Source: Ornithomonoglobus_A sp045649025 (GTDB taxonomy: Bacteria; Bacillota; Clostridia; UBA1381). From it: DNA of 64,000 bases. The notes beneath the pieces are model-generated. The model was not told the origin of the DNA and searched no databases. It saw nothing but the letters and a program-made list of their open reading frames with translations. A program made the translations under genes and the position numbers. Positions 41,580 to 50,011 of the stretch are shown here, one piece after another. The DNA lies in NCBI GenBank assembly GCA_045649025.1, contig JAZRPB010000025.1, positions 40,550 through 104,549 on the forward strand, written 5' to 3'. Numbering within the stretch: the stretch's first letter is position 1; each line of letters begins with the position of its first letter.

Positions 41580-41749
41580 ATATAAAGACCATACATTTCA
41601 GATGACAGAATTCATTTTACCAGGAGTAAAAATGCTTGCTTGCAAGGGCATTTTTACGACGCCGTCAATGGCTGTAGCGGTCGCAAGACCGCAAAAAAGC
41701 CGCAAGGCTTTTATAAATTTTGCAAAGAAAAATTTATTATACAGTCATT
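41580..41749 (+). repeat. Structured intergenic element, copy 2
   Basis: Core at 41614-41666 matches copy 1 (reverse complement of 1417-1470) with few changes. The junction follows: outer stem 41667-41676 with 41740-41749 (10 bp, one G-U), hairpins 41677-41692 (6 bp, loop GCAA), 41695-41712 (7 bp, loop GCAA) and 41713-41737 (9 bp). Stem sequences differ from copy 1, yet pairing and order are kept. The G-U pair and C(GCAA)G loops suit RNA on the plus strand. It fills the gap between the divergent glycosyltransferase and SLH-glycosidase genes. Confidence 0.75.
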
Positions 41750-41775
41750 ATACTATATTTTTCGTATAATTACAA
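41747..41775 (-). promoter_or_regulatory. Promoter of the glycosyltransferase-trxB-polyamine transcript
   Basis: Minus strand TTGTAA (41775-41770) and TATAAT (41752-41747), 17-base spacer, about 220 nt before GTG 41520. As in copy 1, the last three bases of the -10 box begin the outer stem of the structured element. Confidence 0.65.
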
Positions 41776-41852
41776 GTGTTTTTTCCATTATTTATATATA
41801 GATTTTTTGTAATTAAAACCACAAATTTACATAAAATTAATTTTAGATATTA

Positions 41853-41881
41853 TTGATTATTTTTAAGGTTTATGATAGAAT
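41853..41881 (+). promoter_or_regulatory. Promoter of the glycosidase-SLH gene
   Basis: TTGATT (41853-41858) and TAGAAT (41876-41881), 17-base spacer, immediately before the ribosome site of the gene at 41904. Confidence 0.6.
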
Positions 41882-41903
41882 AATTAATTGAGGTGTTATG
41901 GCT

Positions 41904-44177
41904 ATGAAAAAACTTATAAATACCATTATAGCAACAATGATTTTGGTTAATACAACTGCATTTGCAGGTGTTTTTGGAAATGTGTATAATTCACAGAGCG
42001 AGGAAATGTGGAAGCATACATACTACCAAAACAGCTTTACAAATGCAAATAATCAAAAGCAATCGGAGCACTATATTGAATATACGCCCAACACAGACAT
42101 TGTGCCCGTTATGGTAAACGGAGATAAATTATGGGGTACATTAAATATATATGATGCACAAAAAATTCTGGATAAAAACGGTTTCAGGAGCAGATTTGGA
42201 ATAAATGCAGATTATTTCTCGTTCCAGACAGGTCTACAAATGGGTACTACCATTTCAAACGGCGAGATTGTGTCTAAAGAATATGATGCACAGGATGCAA
42301 TAGGCTTTCGTGCAGATGGGAGTGCTTTTATAGATACCCTACAAATACAAACAATGCTTTCAAACGGCGAAAAATCAGTAGAAATAATGTTTATAAACAA
42401 ATGGTGTCAGGCAGGATTTGACCCCATTTATCTTCTTACAGATGCTTTTGGCGATGCAACAAAAACAAAATCAAATTGCCTGTATATTATGGGTGCTGTT
42501 ACAGACGGCTCAATAAGTATAGATAAAACTGCAACAATAACGGTTGAGGATATATTTGAATATGACGGAGAGGTTAAAATTCCAAAAGGCAAAATACTTT
42601 TGCAAATAGATATTGCAGGTGGCAGAGCAGATTTGATGGAGTTTATGAGTTCAATACAAAAAGGCGATACATTAACAATCACAAACACTGCCATAAACAG
42701 TGAGAAAAACCTGTGGGATGAGGCAGTTGAGGCAAGCAGTACCGTTGGCGGACGGCTTATAAAAAACTCCAACATCGGCAGTGGCTTTGAAGCAGGTGTA
42801 CACCCAAGAACTGCAGTAGGAATAAAAGAAAACGGCAACGTAATTTTTTACACTCTTGACGGTCGTCAAAGCGGATACAGTGTAGGGGCATCGCTTACTG
42901 ATTTAGCAAAGCGTATGATTGAATTAGGTTGTGTTGATGCAATAAACCTTGATGGCGGAGGTTCAACTGTAATTGGCGGTTGGCTACCCAATAATCCCAC
43001 CTTCAGTGTCTTAAACAAGCCCTCGGGCGGTGCACCAAGATACGTTGCAAACTATATATTTTTGCAGGATAAAAGAGAAAAAACAAACCTTGCTGAAAAA
43101 ATTATATTTAAGGATTTAAAGAAAGATGTGCTTATAAATTCAACACAGGGAATTAATGTTGAACGGATTTTTGACACCTCCGACTACGAAATGACAGATT
43201 ATTCCTTAAGTTATTCTTCAAACGATGCCACAGTAACAAACAACCTTGTTACATTCGATAAGGAGGGTACTGCAGAGGTTTTTGCTCACGTAAATGATAC
43301 AGAGTTACCCATAACCTTTAACGTGTACGATAAGGTTGATGATATGACAATATATGATACTTCTTCCTGGAGTAAAATAACTGAACTTTCATTCAATGCA
43401 GGCGACGTTAAGCAGTTGTCACTTCGTCCTGCTATATATGCGGATGAAAAGGAATTGTATTTTTCAGGTGACACAATAAAATGGGAGGTTGACGGAGATA
43501 TAGGCACTATCACCGATACAGGGCTATTTACCCTTAATTCCAAAAACAATGGCTCAAAAGGGGTTATAAAGGTTAGCGCAGGACAGTTTACAAAGGAAAT
43601 ACCTGTTACAATAAACAAATTATTAGTATTTTATGATATTAATGAGCATTGGGCAAAGGAAATGATAATTTCACTTAATGAAGATAAGATGTTTAGCGGT
43701 ATTGAAACAGAACAAGGTTTGGCATTCTTCCCTGATAATAATATGACAAGAGCAGAATTTGCAATCACAATGTGCCGTTATCTTGGTTTGAATTTAGATG
43801 ATTATTCTTCATCCGATATTGTTTTTGCAGATAATGAAGAAATCCAGCCCTGGTCGCAAAATGCAATAAATGCTGTATTTAAAAACAAAATAATGAATGG
43901 AAGAATGGGAATTGACGGTGTATCGGTATATTTTGCACCCAACGAGCCTATAACAAGAGCCGAGGCTATGACCGTTATAGGAAGAACAATAGAGGACAGC
44001 GAAAAATACGAGTTTAATTTTGCAGATGATAACAGTATTCCCGATTGGTCAAGGGATGAAATATATAAGCTTGTGAATAAAGGGATTGTTAGCGGATATG
44101 AGGATAACACCATTAATCCGCAAGGTAATATAACAAGAGCAGAGGTTGCAAGTTTAGTTTATAAACTACTGAAATAA
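41904..44177 (+). CDS. Secreted phosphodiester glycosidase (NAGPA-like) fused to SLH domains
   Basis: 757 residues from ATG 41904 (GAGGTG eight bases upstream; ATG 41898 is too close to it). Signal peptide MKKLINTIIATMILVNTTAFA. The NAGPA/DUF2233 domain spans ~60-390, with FGINADYFSF, HPRTAVGIKENGNVIFYTLDGRQ and the signature AINLDGGGSTVIGG. A human homologue removes N-acetylglucosamine from phosphodiesters; bacterial members are thought to act on wall phosphodiesters. Ig-like segments (~400-570) and three SLH modules (~575-755; VSGYEDNTINPQGNITRAE) follow. It should work on the wall surface. Confidence 0.88.
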   Translation: MKKLINTIIATMILVNTTAFAGVFGNVYNSQSEEMWKHTYYQNSFTNANNQKQSEHYIEYTPNTDIVPVMVNGDKLWGTLNIYDAQKILDKNGFRSRFGINADYFSFQTGLQMGTTISNGEIVSKEYDAQDAIGFRADGSAFIDTLQIQTMLSNGEKSVEIMFINKWCQAGFDPIYLLTDAFGDATKTKSNCLYIMGAVTDGSISIDKTATITVEDIFEYDGEVKIPKGKILLQIDIAGGRADLMEFMSSIQKGDTLTITNTAINSEKNLWDEAVEASSTVGGRLIKNSNIGSGFEAGVHPRTAVGIKENGNVIFYTLDGRQSGYSVGASLTDLAKRMIELGCVDAINLDGGGSTVIGGWLPNNPTFSVLNKPSGGAPRYVANYIFLQDKREKTNLAEKIIFKDLKKDVLINSTQGINVERIFDTSDYEMTDYSLSYSSNDATVTNNLVTFDKEGTAEVFAHVNDTELPITFNVYDKVDDMTIYDTSSWSKITELSFNAGDVKQLSLRPAIYADEKELYFSGDTIKWEVDGDIGTITDTGLFTLNSKNNGSKGVIKVSAGQFTKEIPVTINKLLVFYDINEHWAKEMIISLNEDKMFSGIETEQGLAFFPDNNMTRAEFAITMCRYLGLNLDDYSSSDIVFADNEEIQPWSQNAINAVFKNKIMNGRMGIDGVSVYFAPNEPITRAEAMTVIGRTIEDSEKYEFNFADDNSIPDWSRDEIYKLVNKGIVSGYEDNTINPQGNITRAEVASLVYKLLK

Positions 44178-44178
44178 G

Positions 44179-44209
44179 GGCGGTGTAAAAATTCTACACC
44201 GCCTTTTTT
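44179..44209 (+). terminator. Terminator of the glycosidase-SLH gene
   Basis: 9-bp GC-rich stem GGCGGTGTA/TACACCGCC (44179-44187 with 44195-44203) followed by T6, two bases after the stop. Confidence 0.9.
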
Positions 44210-44236
44210 AGGGATAGGAAAAAAAGATGCAGAATG

Positions 44237-44322
44237 AACAAACCGAACCAAAAGCAAAGCAATTGCTTTGTTTTTGGGTTACCCGAAGGCGTACGAGGGT
44301 ACGTCGAGTGGTGAGGTTTGTT
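44237..44322. other. Single-copy structured sequence (three-way junction)
   Basis: Outer stem AACAAACC/GGTTTGTT (44237-44244 with 44315-44322) encloses a long hairpin at 44246-44280 (AACC, AAAA and CAAAGC arms around AATT) and a second at 44281-44312 (GGCGTAC/GTACGTC, loop GAGG, with ACC/GGT and CGA/TCG flanks). No open frame of interest. The remaining 44323-44451 is AT-rich, with a 10-bp inverted repeat GCAAAAAGTC/GACTTTTTGC (44327-44336 with 44428-44437). Strand and function are unknown. Confidence 0.5.
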
Positions 44323-44431
44323 TGTAGCAAAAAGTCTTAAAAATCAAAAAATCAAATAATAATAAATTTTTGCGTGTTTTATATCTTTTTCATAATAAAC
44401 AATCAATTTGTATTTGATGCATTTACTGACT

Positions 44432-44462
44432 TTTTGCGGTCTGCGCTTTTTTTACATCCCCT
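44432..44462 (-). repeat. 31-nt repeat, copy 2
   Basis: 29 of 31 bases identical to 19314-19344. Here it overlaps the last codons and stop of the PdaB-like gene (stop at 44452-44454). Confidence 0.65.
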
Positions 44463-45213
44463 TTATGCTTTTTTGCTTGCCTGTATGGTCGATTATGTAG
44501 TTATCCTTATATATTAAATCCGAAACCGTTACAAAATCAAATTGTGCACACAGTTTTTCTAACACCAACGGTAATGCCTGTGCAGTAAATTGTGTTCCGT
44601 TATGTAGCAGTAATATGTCCCCCTCTGTAACGTTTTTTGTGGCACGTTCAACTATATCAGATATTGAATTAGCTTTATAGTCGATAGAATCCACCGACCA
44701 CTGAATATATGTTTTACCCATTTGCTCACACGTTTTTATAACAGTATCGTTATATGCTCCCGATGGTGCTCTCACAAGTGTTGGTCTTATACTAATCACA
44801 CTTTCTATAACATTATCACACACCTCAAGGTCGTGAGCAATTTGTTCTGACGAGAGTGAGGTATAGTCCTTATGGTTATATGAGTGGTTGCCTATTTCAT
44901 GTCCCCTATCGTGAATTTTTGCAAGGCTTTCGCCATACTTTTCCACCCAGTCGCCAACCACAAAAAATGTTGCCTTACAGTTATATCTGTCTAATATATC
45001 AAGAATTACATCTATATCCTCATCATTCCACGCACAATCAAAGGTTATTGCTATTTTTTTATCGTCCCTTTCTACACTGTATATTGGTATCTCTCTGCCA
45101 TTCACATTATACACAGGTGTACTCTTTGAAACAAATGCAATCACAAGAGGTATTACAATTATTATGCTTAACCACATTAAAATACTTTTAGCACGTATCA
45201 CAATAAAATTCAA
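44452..45213 (-). CDS. Polysaccharide deacetylase, PdaB-like
   Basis: 253 residues from TTG 45213, chosen because GGAG lies eight bases upstream. An N-terminal membrane helix (about 9-28) is followed by a NodB deacetylase domain. Catalytic elements: ITFDCAWNDED (the Asp pair; a FDxAW variant as in sporulation protein PdaB instead of TFDDGP), EIGNHSYNHKDY (zinc His pair), RAPSGAYN and LLLHNG. By family it removes N-acetyl groups from peptidoglycan sugars, in Bacillus PdaB during spore cortex formation. Whether this organism sporulates cannot be decided from this window. Confidence 0.88.
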   Translation of the reverse strand: MNFIVIRAKSILMWLSIIIVIPLVIAFVSKSTPVYNVNGREIPIYSVERDDKKIAITFDCAWNDEDIDVILDILDRYNCKATFFVVGDWVEKYGESLAKIHDRGHEIGNHSYNHKDYTSLSSEQIAHDLEVCDNVIESVISIRPTLVRAPSGAYNDTVIKTCEQMGKTYIQWSVDSIDYKANSISDIVERATKNVTEGDILLLHNGTQFTAQALPLVLEKLCAQFDFVTVSDLIYKDNYIIDHTGKQKSIKGM

Positions 45214-45232
45214 GTAAATCACTCCAATAAAA

Positions 45233-45261
45233 AATAGTACAGACCAATAGCCTGTACTATT
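45233..45261 (-). terminator. Terminator downstream of the REP-transposase-like gene
   Basis: 10-bp perfect stem AATAGTACAG/CTGTACTATT (45233-45242 with 45252-45261), followed on the minus strand by a T6 run. Confidence 0.8.
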
Positions 45262-45296
45262 ATTATATGAATTGTATTTATGATTTAGAACATTTT

Positions 45297-45932
45297 TTAT
45301 AAAAGCCAGGTTGGCAATGAATTGTTCTTCTTTTTCTCAATAGGCTTTTCAACCACTTCTTCCTTAACCTTTTCAACCTTTGGTTTTTGAACTTTAGGTG
45401 CCACACTTTTCTTTGGTGTTTCCTTTTTGGCAGTTGCTTTCTTTGGTGTGGCACTCTTTTTAGCTGTTGGTGCTTTTTTTGCGGCACTCTTTTTACCAGC
45501 TAATGAAGCGTAAAAATCTATCATTTCATACTTTCCGTCGCCATTAACACTTGTGTAGCCATCTGCCTTTGTTAAAACAAGCAAATCCTCTATGAGCGAT
45601 ACACTGTTCTTTAAAGCATTATCACTTTCTATCGGTTCACTCTTAAATCTGTCTGCAAAAAGCTTTCCCTCTAAATTATTAAGCTTATTATAATATCTTG
45701 CATATTTAGTCATAAGCGGCTTTAAATCAAGACCTATGCCCTTTTCACTTTCTTTTACAGCCATACAAATTACATCAGGAGTAAGTGCAAAAGCATAAAC
45801 CTCTTCTAAATACTCAACCATACCTTCCATAAAGAAATCATAGTCCTCGTCATTTTTAAATAACGGTGCAGTACCTTTAATTATTATATTATACATTCCT
45901 GTACTGCTTTTTTCTCTTGCCTTTCTTGCCAT
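45297..45932 (-). CDS. Domesticated REP-type (Y1) transposase relative with histone-like tail, HUH site lost
   Basis: 211 residues. Residues 1-~145 follow the REP-associated Y1 transposase pattern from memory: MARKAREKSSTGMYNIIIKG, NDEDYDFFMEGM, KYARYYNKLNNLEGKLFADRFKSEPIESD. Where active members have NHVHLLIKE, residues 51-59 read TPDVICMAV, so both metal-binding histidines are gone and strand transfer should be impossible. Residues ~147-205 are a Lys/Ala/Pro/Thr-rich tail (repeated AKK/PKK), like histone H1-type or nucleoid proteins. No flanking inverted repeats. The likely role is DNA or RNA binding, perhaps at palindromic repeats. Single gene, GGAGGAG site, own terminator. Confidence 0.75.
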   Translation of the reverse strand: MARKAREKSSTGMYNIIIKGTAPLFKNDEDYDFFMEGMVEYLEEVYAFALTPDVICMAVKESEKGIGLDLKPLMTKYARYYNKLNNLEGKLFADRFKSEPIESDNALKNSVSLIEDLLVLTKADGYTSVNGDGKYEMIDFYASLAGKKSAAKKAPTAKKSATPKKATAKKETPKKSVAPKVQKPKVEKVKEEVVEKPIEKKKNNSLPTWLL

Positions 45933-46125
45933 TCTTTAACTCCTCCAACATCATTAATATCAAATTCATTTTTATGTCCCTTTTTATATTAGGGACATAA
46001 AATATTATATCATATTTTATTTTAATATTCAAAAACATTTTCATTACATTTTAAATACAAAAAGTAATAATAGAATTTTAAAATGAATAATTATCTATAA
46101 AACAATCATAAAAAGGAGAAATGTA

Positions 46126-48675
46126 ATGAAACACTACCATAACGTCAGTATTGAACAGGTTATACAGGCACTAAAAACAGATATAAAAAGCGGTCTCACC
46201 TCAAATGAAGCAAAGAAAAGATTAGAACGAAACGGTACTAACACCATAAGCGAAAAGAAAAGGAAATCTATAATTATTAGATTTATTTCTCAATTTAACG
46301 ACTTTATGATTTTATTGCTAATTGGTGCGGCAATAATTTCATATATAACATCAATTATAAGCAAAAATCCTGATATTGTTGAGCCTGCAATAATACTTGC
46401 AATTGTTACAATAAACGCAATTTTAGGTGTTACACAGGAAAGCAGAGCACAAAAAAGCATAGATGCACTAAAAAAGCTATCTGCTCCCAAAACTCGTGTT
46501 ATACGCAACGGCAAAGAAATCACAATAGACAGCTCTCAAATTGTATGCGGTGATATTTTAATTTTTAACACAGGTGACATTGTGTGTGCCGATTGCAGAC
46601 TTATTGAAAGTAATTCTCTACTTTTGGGCGAAGCATCACTTACAGGCGAGGCCGCACCACGCTCAAAAAATGCAGACAAGGTATTGCCTGAATTTACACC
46701 GCTTGGCGACAGAGTAAATATGGTATTTTCATCAACAGGTGTGGTTGGAGGTAACGGCAAAGGAATTGTTGTAAAAACAGGTATGGCAACCGAGGTTGGC
46801 GAAATTGCCTCTATGCTTCTTACCGAGGATACGCCTCAAACACCGTTGCAAAAAAAGCTCAATAACACAGGCAAGGTGCTTGGCACCTCGGCACTCTTAA
46901 TTTGTGTTGTGATTTTTATTATAGGCATATTCAGCCATTTAGACCCACTTGATATGTTTATGACCTCTGTTTCGCTTGCAGTTGCCGCAATCCCCGAGGG
47001 ACTTCCTGCAATTGTTACAATAATGCTTGCAATTGGTGTTGTTAAAATGTCGGGTAAAAATGCAATTGTAAGAACACTGCCATCGGTTGAAACACTTGGC
47101 TCTGCTTCTGTAATATGCACCGACAAGACAGGAACATTAACAAAGAACGAAATGAAGGTGACAACACATTATAGTGACGATACTCAAACACTTTTAAATT
47201 TATGTGCATTGTGCTCAAGCAAAAATACAAATCCAACAGATATGGCAATTTATAGCTGGGCAAGTGAAAATATAAAAGATATAGATACACACATTAGAAA
47301 GCATAAAATAATAAAGGAAATTCCATTTTCGTCGGATAGTAAGAAAATGAGTGTTTTATGCTCGTATTCAGGCAAAAACAAGGTTATAACAAAGGGTGCA
47401 GTTGAGTATATTTTACCTCAATGTACAAGTATTTTAAAGGGCAAAAAAGCAATACCTCTGTCACCGCAGGAGAGGAAAACCATATTAAACCGAAACGAGA
47501 ATATGACCTCTAATGCATTGCGTGTTATTGCAGTTTCATATTGCGACACAGCATCAAGCGAAATTAAAGAAGAAAATATGGTGTTTGTTGGGCTAATAGG
47601 CATTGAGGATCCACCCCGCGCTGAAGCAAGAAATGCAGTTTTAAAATGTAAAAATGCAGGGATTATTCCCGTTATGATAACGGGCGATAATGTTGGTACG
47701 GCTGTATCTATTGCCAAAAAGACAGGTATTTTGGATAATGAGAAGGTTATGGTTGGAGGCGAAATTGATAAGCTTTCAGATGACGAGCTAAAAAAATGTG
47801 TGCGTGAATACAGAGTTTTTGCACGGGTTAGTCCAACGCACAAGGTACGCATAGTGAAGGCTTGGCAGAGTAACGGTGCAGTTGTTGCAATGACAGGCGA
47901 CGGCGTGAACGATGCCCCTGCCCTCTCTAACGCTGATATTGGTTGCTCTATGGGTAAAAGCGGAACAGAGGTTGCTAAAAATGCTTCCGATATAATTCTT
48001 GCCGACGATAACTTTGCAACAATTGTTGGTGCAGTTGAGGTTGGCAGAAGTATTTTTGATAATATAAAAAAATCCGTTAAGTTTTTGCTTTCAAGCAACA
48101 TTGGCGAAATTTTAACTGTGTTTTCAGGCATTGTGTTTGGTTATTCATCACCGCTTAATGCAATATCGCTTTTGTGGGTAAACCTTGTTACCGACTCGCT
48201 CCCTGCAATTGCGTTAGGTTTGGATCCCGACGATGACAATATAATGAACAGACCCCCAAACAATGCAAAAAACAGCCTCTTTTCTGTGTCGATGTGGCGT
48301 GATATAATTCTTCAGGGGCTTATGATTGGTGCACTTTCGCTTCTTGCATTTTCAATCGGCACTAATGTGTTTGGTAATATTCTTGTTGGCAGAACAATGG
48401 CGTTTGCCGTTCTTTCAATTTCACAGCTTGTACACGCATTTAATATGCGTAGCGAGACTTCCGTTATTAAAGCGGGATTATTTAAAAACAAATACCTTAT
48501 ACTGTCGTTTCTTGTTGGTGTAATATTAGAGGTTAGTGTTATATCAATAGAGCCTGTTGCACGTATTTTTGATATAACTCCCTTATCACCTATACAATGG
48601 GTTATTACTGCAATGTTATCTATTATACCGTTATTTATTGTTGAAACAGGTAAAATATTAGAAAAAAAGGATTGA
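46126..48675 (+). CDS. P2A-type calcium-transporting ATPase
   Basis: 849 residues. N-terminal cation ATPase domain (SGLTSNEAKKRLERNGTN), phosphorylation site ICTDKTGTLTKNEM (Asp333), M4 calcium motif AAIPEGLPAIVTIML, nucleotide domain FSSDSKKMSV and KGAVEYIL, hinge MTGDGVNDAPALSNADIG, M5-M6 LSSNIGEILTVF and LWVNLVTDSLPAIALGLDPDD, and C-terminal cation ATPase helices. This is the SERCA/PMR1-like P2A pattern, so Ca2+ (possibly Mn2+) export is predicted. AAAAGGAG precedes ATG 46126. Confidence 0.93.
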   Translation: MKHYHNVSIEQVIQALKTDIKSGLTSNEAKKRLERNGTNTISEKKRKSIIIRFISQFNDFMILLLIGAAIISYITSIISKNPDIVEPAIILAIVTINAILGVTQESRAQKSIDALKKLSAPKTRVIRNGKEITIDSSQIVCGDILIFNTGDIVCADCRLIESNSLLLGEASLTGEAAPRSKNADKVLPEFTPLGDRVNMVFSSTGVVGGNGKGIVVKTGMATEVGEIASMLLTEDTPQTPLQKKLNNTGKVLGTSALLICVVIFIIGIFSHLDPLDMFMTSVSLAVAAIPEGLPAIVTIMLAIGVVKMSGKNAIVRTLPSVETLGSASVICTDKTGTLTKNEMKVTTHYSDDTQTLLNLCALCSSKNTNPTDMAIYSWASENIKDIDTHIRKHKIIKEIPFSSDSKKMSVLCSYSGKNKVITKGAVEYILPQCTSILKGKKAIPLSPQERKTILNRNENMTSNALRVIAVSYCDTASSEIKEENMVFVGLIGIEDPPRAEARNAVLKCKNAGIIPVMITGDNVGTAVSIAKKTGILDNEKVMVGGEIDKLSDDELKKCVREYRVFARVSPTHKVRIVKAWQSNGAVVAMTGDGVNDAPALSNADIGCSMGKSGTEVAKNASDIILADDNFATIVGAVEVGRSIFDNIKKSVKFLLSSNIGEILTVFSGIVFGYSSPLNAISLLWVNLVTDSLPAIALGLDPDDDNIMNRPPNNAKNSLFSVSMWRDIILQGLMIGALSLLAFSIGTNVFGNILVGRTMAFAVLSISQLVHAFNMRSETSVIKAGLFKNKYLILSFLVGVILEVSVISIEPVARIFDITPLSPIQWVITAMLSIIPLFIVETGKILEKKD

Positions 48676-48805
48676 AAAAAGTGTTAAATTATGGTATAAT
48701 AATCACAAAATATGTTACCAAAGCCGCTCTGTCGGCTTTGTAATTGATGTGATTATTGTACCGGTGTGAAGCAAAGTCTACACGACTTTGCACTTATGGT
48801 ATAAT
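48672..48805 (+). promoter_or_regulatory. Two promoters and hairpin leader of the DMT transporter gene
   Basis: P1: TTGAAA (48672-48677, overlapping the ATPase stop) and TATAAT (48695-48700), 17-base spacer. P2: TCTACA (48777-48782) and TATAAT (48800-48805), weak -35. ATGGTATAAT is repeated at both. Between them are an outer stem AATAATCACA/TGTGATTATT (48698-48707 with 48748-48757) around an 8-bp CAAAGCCG/CGGCTTTG hairpin, and a GCAAAGTC/GACTTTGC hairpin (48771-48778 with 48784-48791). The outer stem starts with the AAT of the -10 box, as in both structured elements. Confidence 0.6.
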
Positions 48806-48836
48806 CACCATAATTTATAGATTAGGATGATTACAT

Positions 48837-49706
48837 ATGAAAAAAGAATATACAAAGCACATACTATCTTTACTGATGTTTGGCTTAAACGGTGTGGTTG
48901 CAAGCTCAATCAGTCTTTCAAGCTACGAAATAGTATTTTTCAGAACATTTTTGGGAAGTCTGTTTCTTGTTTGTGCATTCTTTATCACAAAACAAAAACT
49001 GACTTTCACAAAGCATAAAAAAGACCTTGTATTTATTATATTATCGGGAATTGCGATGGGAGCAAGCTGGTGCTTTTTATACGAGACATATGCTCAAATA
49101 GGTGTTAGTCTTGGAGCACTTGCATATTATTGCGGACCTGTTATTGTAATGATTTTATCGCCAATACTCTTCAAAGAAAAACTCACATTTGAAAAAATAC
49201 TCGGATTTGTTGTTGTATTTACAGGCATACTTCTAATTAATGGCAAAGTGTCGGGAGAAAGTATGAATGTGTGGGGTATGTTTTGCGGAGTTATGAGTGC
49301 TCTTACATATGCTGTTCTGATTATGTTGAATAAAAAGTCAAAGAATGTAACAGGAATTGAAAATTCAACCATACAGCTCATTGGTGCATTCTTTACCTTA
49401 CTTGTATTTATAGGCTTTAAAACGGGCTATGATTTTAATATAATTCCATCGGATATTCCCGCAATATTGCTTATAGGACTTATAAACACAGGCTTTGCGT
49501 GTTATTTGTTCTTTTCGTCAATATCACGTTTGCCCATACAGTCCGTTGCAATATTGGGATATTTAGAAGCATTATCAGCAATTTTCTTTGCCGCACTTAT
49601 TCTTGGCGAGAAATTAACACCACCGCAGATTGTGGGTGCTGTATGTATTATAGGCGGTGCAATGTTTAGTGAATGTTATAAATTTATTAAAAAAAATAAG
49701 CAGTAA
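48837..49706 (+). CDS. EamA/DMT-family transporter
   Basis: 289 residues, ten predicted membrane helices in two EamA repeats; SSYEIVFFRTFLGSLFLV and YYCGPVIVMILSPILFKEKLTFEKILGFVVVFTGILLING mark the first, and SAIFFAALILGEKLTPPQIVGAVCIIGGAMFSE the end of the second. Members export or import amino acids, sugars or nucleotide-sugar-like metabolites; substrate unknown. A terminator overlaps its stop. Confidence 0.9.
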   Translation: MKKEYTKHILSLLMFGLNGVVASSISLSSYEIVFFRTFLGSLFLVCAFFITKQKLTFTKHKKDLVFIILSGIAMGASWCFLYETYAQIGVSLGALAYYCGPVIVMILSPILFKEKLTFEKILGFVVVFTGILLINGKVSGESMNVWGMFCGVMSALTYAVLIMLNKKSKNVTGIENSTIQLIGAFFTLLVFIGFKTGYDFNIIPSDIPAILLIGLINTGFACYLFFSSISRLPIQSVAILGYLEALSAIFFAALILGEKLTPPQIVGAVCIIGGAMFSECYKFIKKNKQ

Positions 49707-49724
49707 AACACTGCTTATTTTTTT
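49694..49724. terminator. Bidirectional terminator after the DMT transporter
   Basis: 11-bp perfect stem AAATAAGCAGT/ACTGCTTATTT (49694-49704 with 49710-49720) with T-run; overlaps the DMT stop and abuts the stop of the convergent gene at 49723. Confidence 0.88.
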
Positions 49725-49989
49725 AATCTAAAAACTGACATATAAACACAAATCCAAGTGCGATGAGAAGTATTTTATCATCGCAGTCATCCAAAACTAA
49801 TGCCAATATTACAATTAGTAATATAATATCATCTGTTTCTAAATTTGCAAGAAAACCATCGTTTTTTTCTTCTTTTTTCTTTATCGGTTTTTGGTGGTTT
49901 TCTTCTTTACATTCACTTTTTTGAGGTTTTTTTTCGTATGTGTGCATTATTGGCTTTGGCATATCATTATAGCTGTAACTGCGATACAT
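49723..49989 (-). CDS. Small protein with acidic hydrophobic C-terminus, unknown
   Basis: 88 residues: a polar, basic first half (many Lys/Glu, MPKPIMHTYEKKPQK) and a C-terminal half with two very hydrophobic stretches broken by acidic residues (DDIILLIVILALVLDDCDDKILLIALGFVFICQFLD). This resembles small Clostridia proteins with repeated acidic-hydrophobic blocks, sometimes near sporulation genes, but I know no function. Last of a three-gene set of small proteins with GGAGG-type sites and gaps of about 20 bases. Confidence 0.7.
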   Translation of the reverse strand: MYRSYSYNDMPKPIMHTYEKKPQKSECKEENHQKPIKKKEEKNDGFLANLETDDIILLIVILALVLDDCDDKILLIALGFVFICQFLD

Positions 49990-50011
49990 TCCCTACCCCT
50001 CCGTTAAATAA

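Noticed and set aside
45297..45932. Active insertion sequence (IS200/REP type)
   Set aside because: The catalytic histidines are missing, there are no transposon ends, and the gene has its own terminator and ribosome site like a resident gene.
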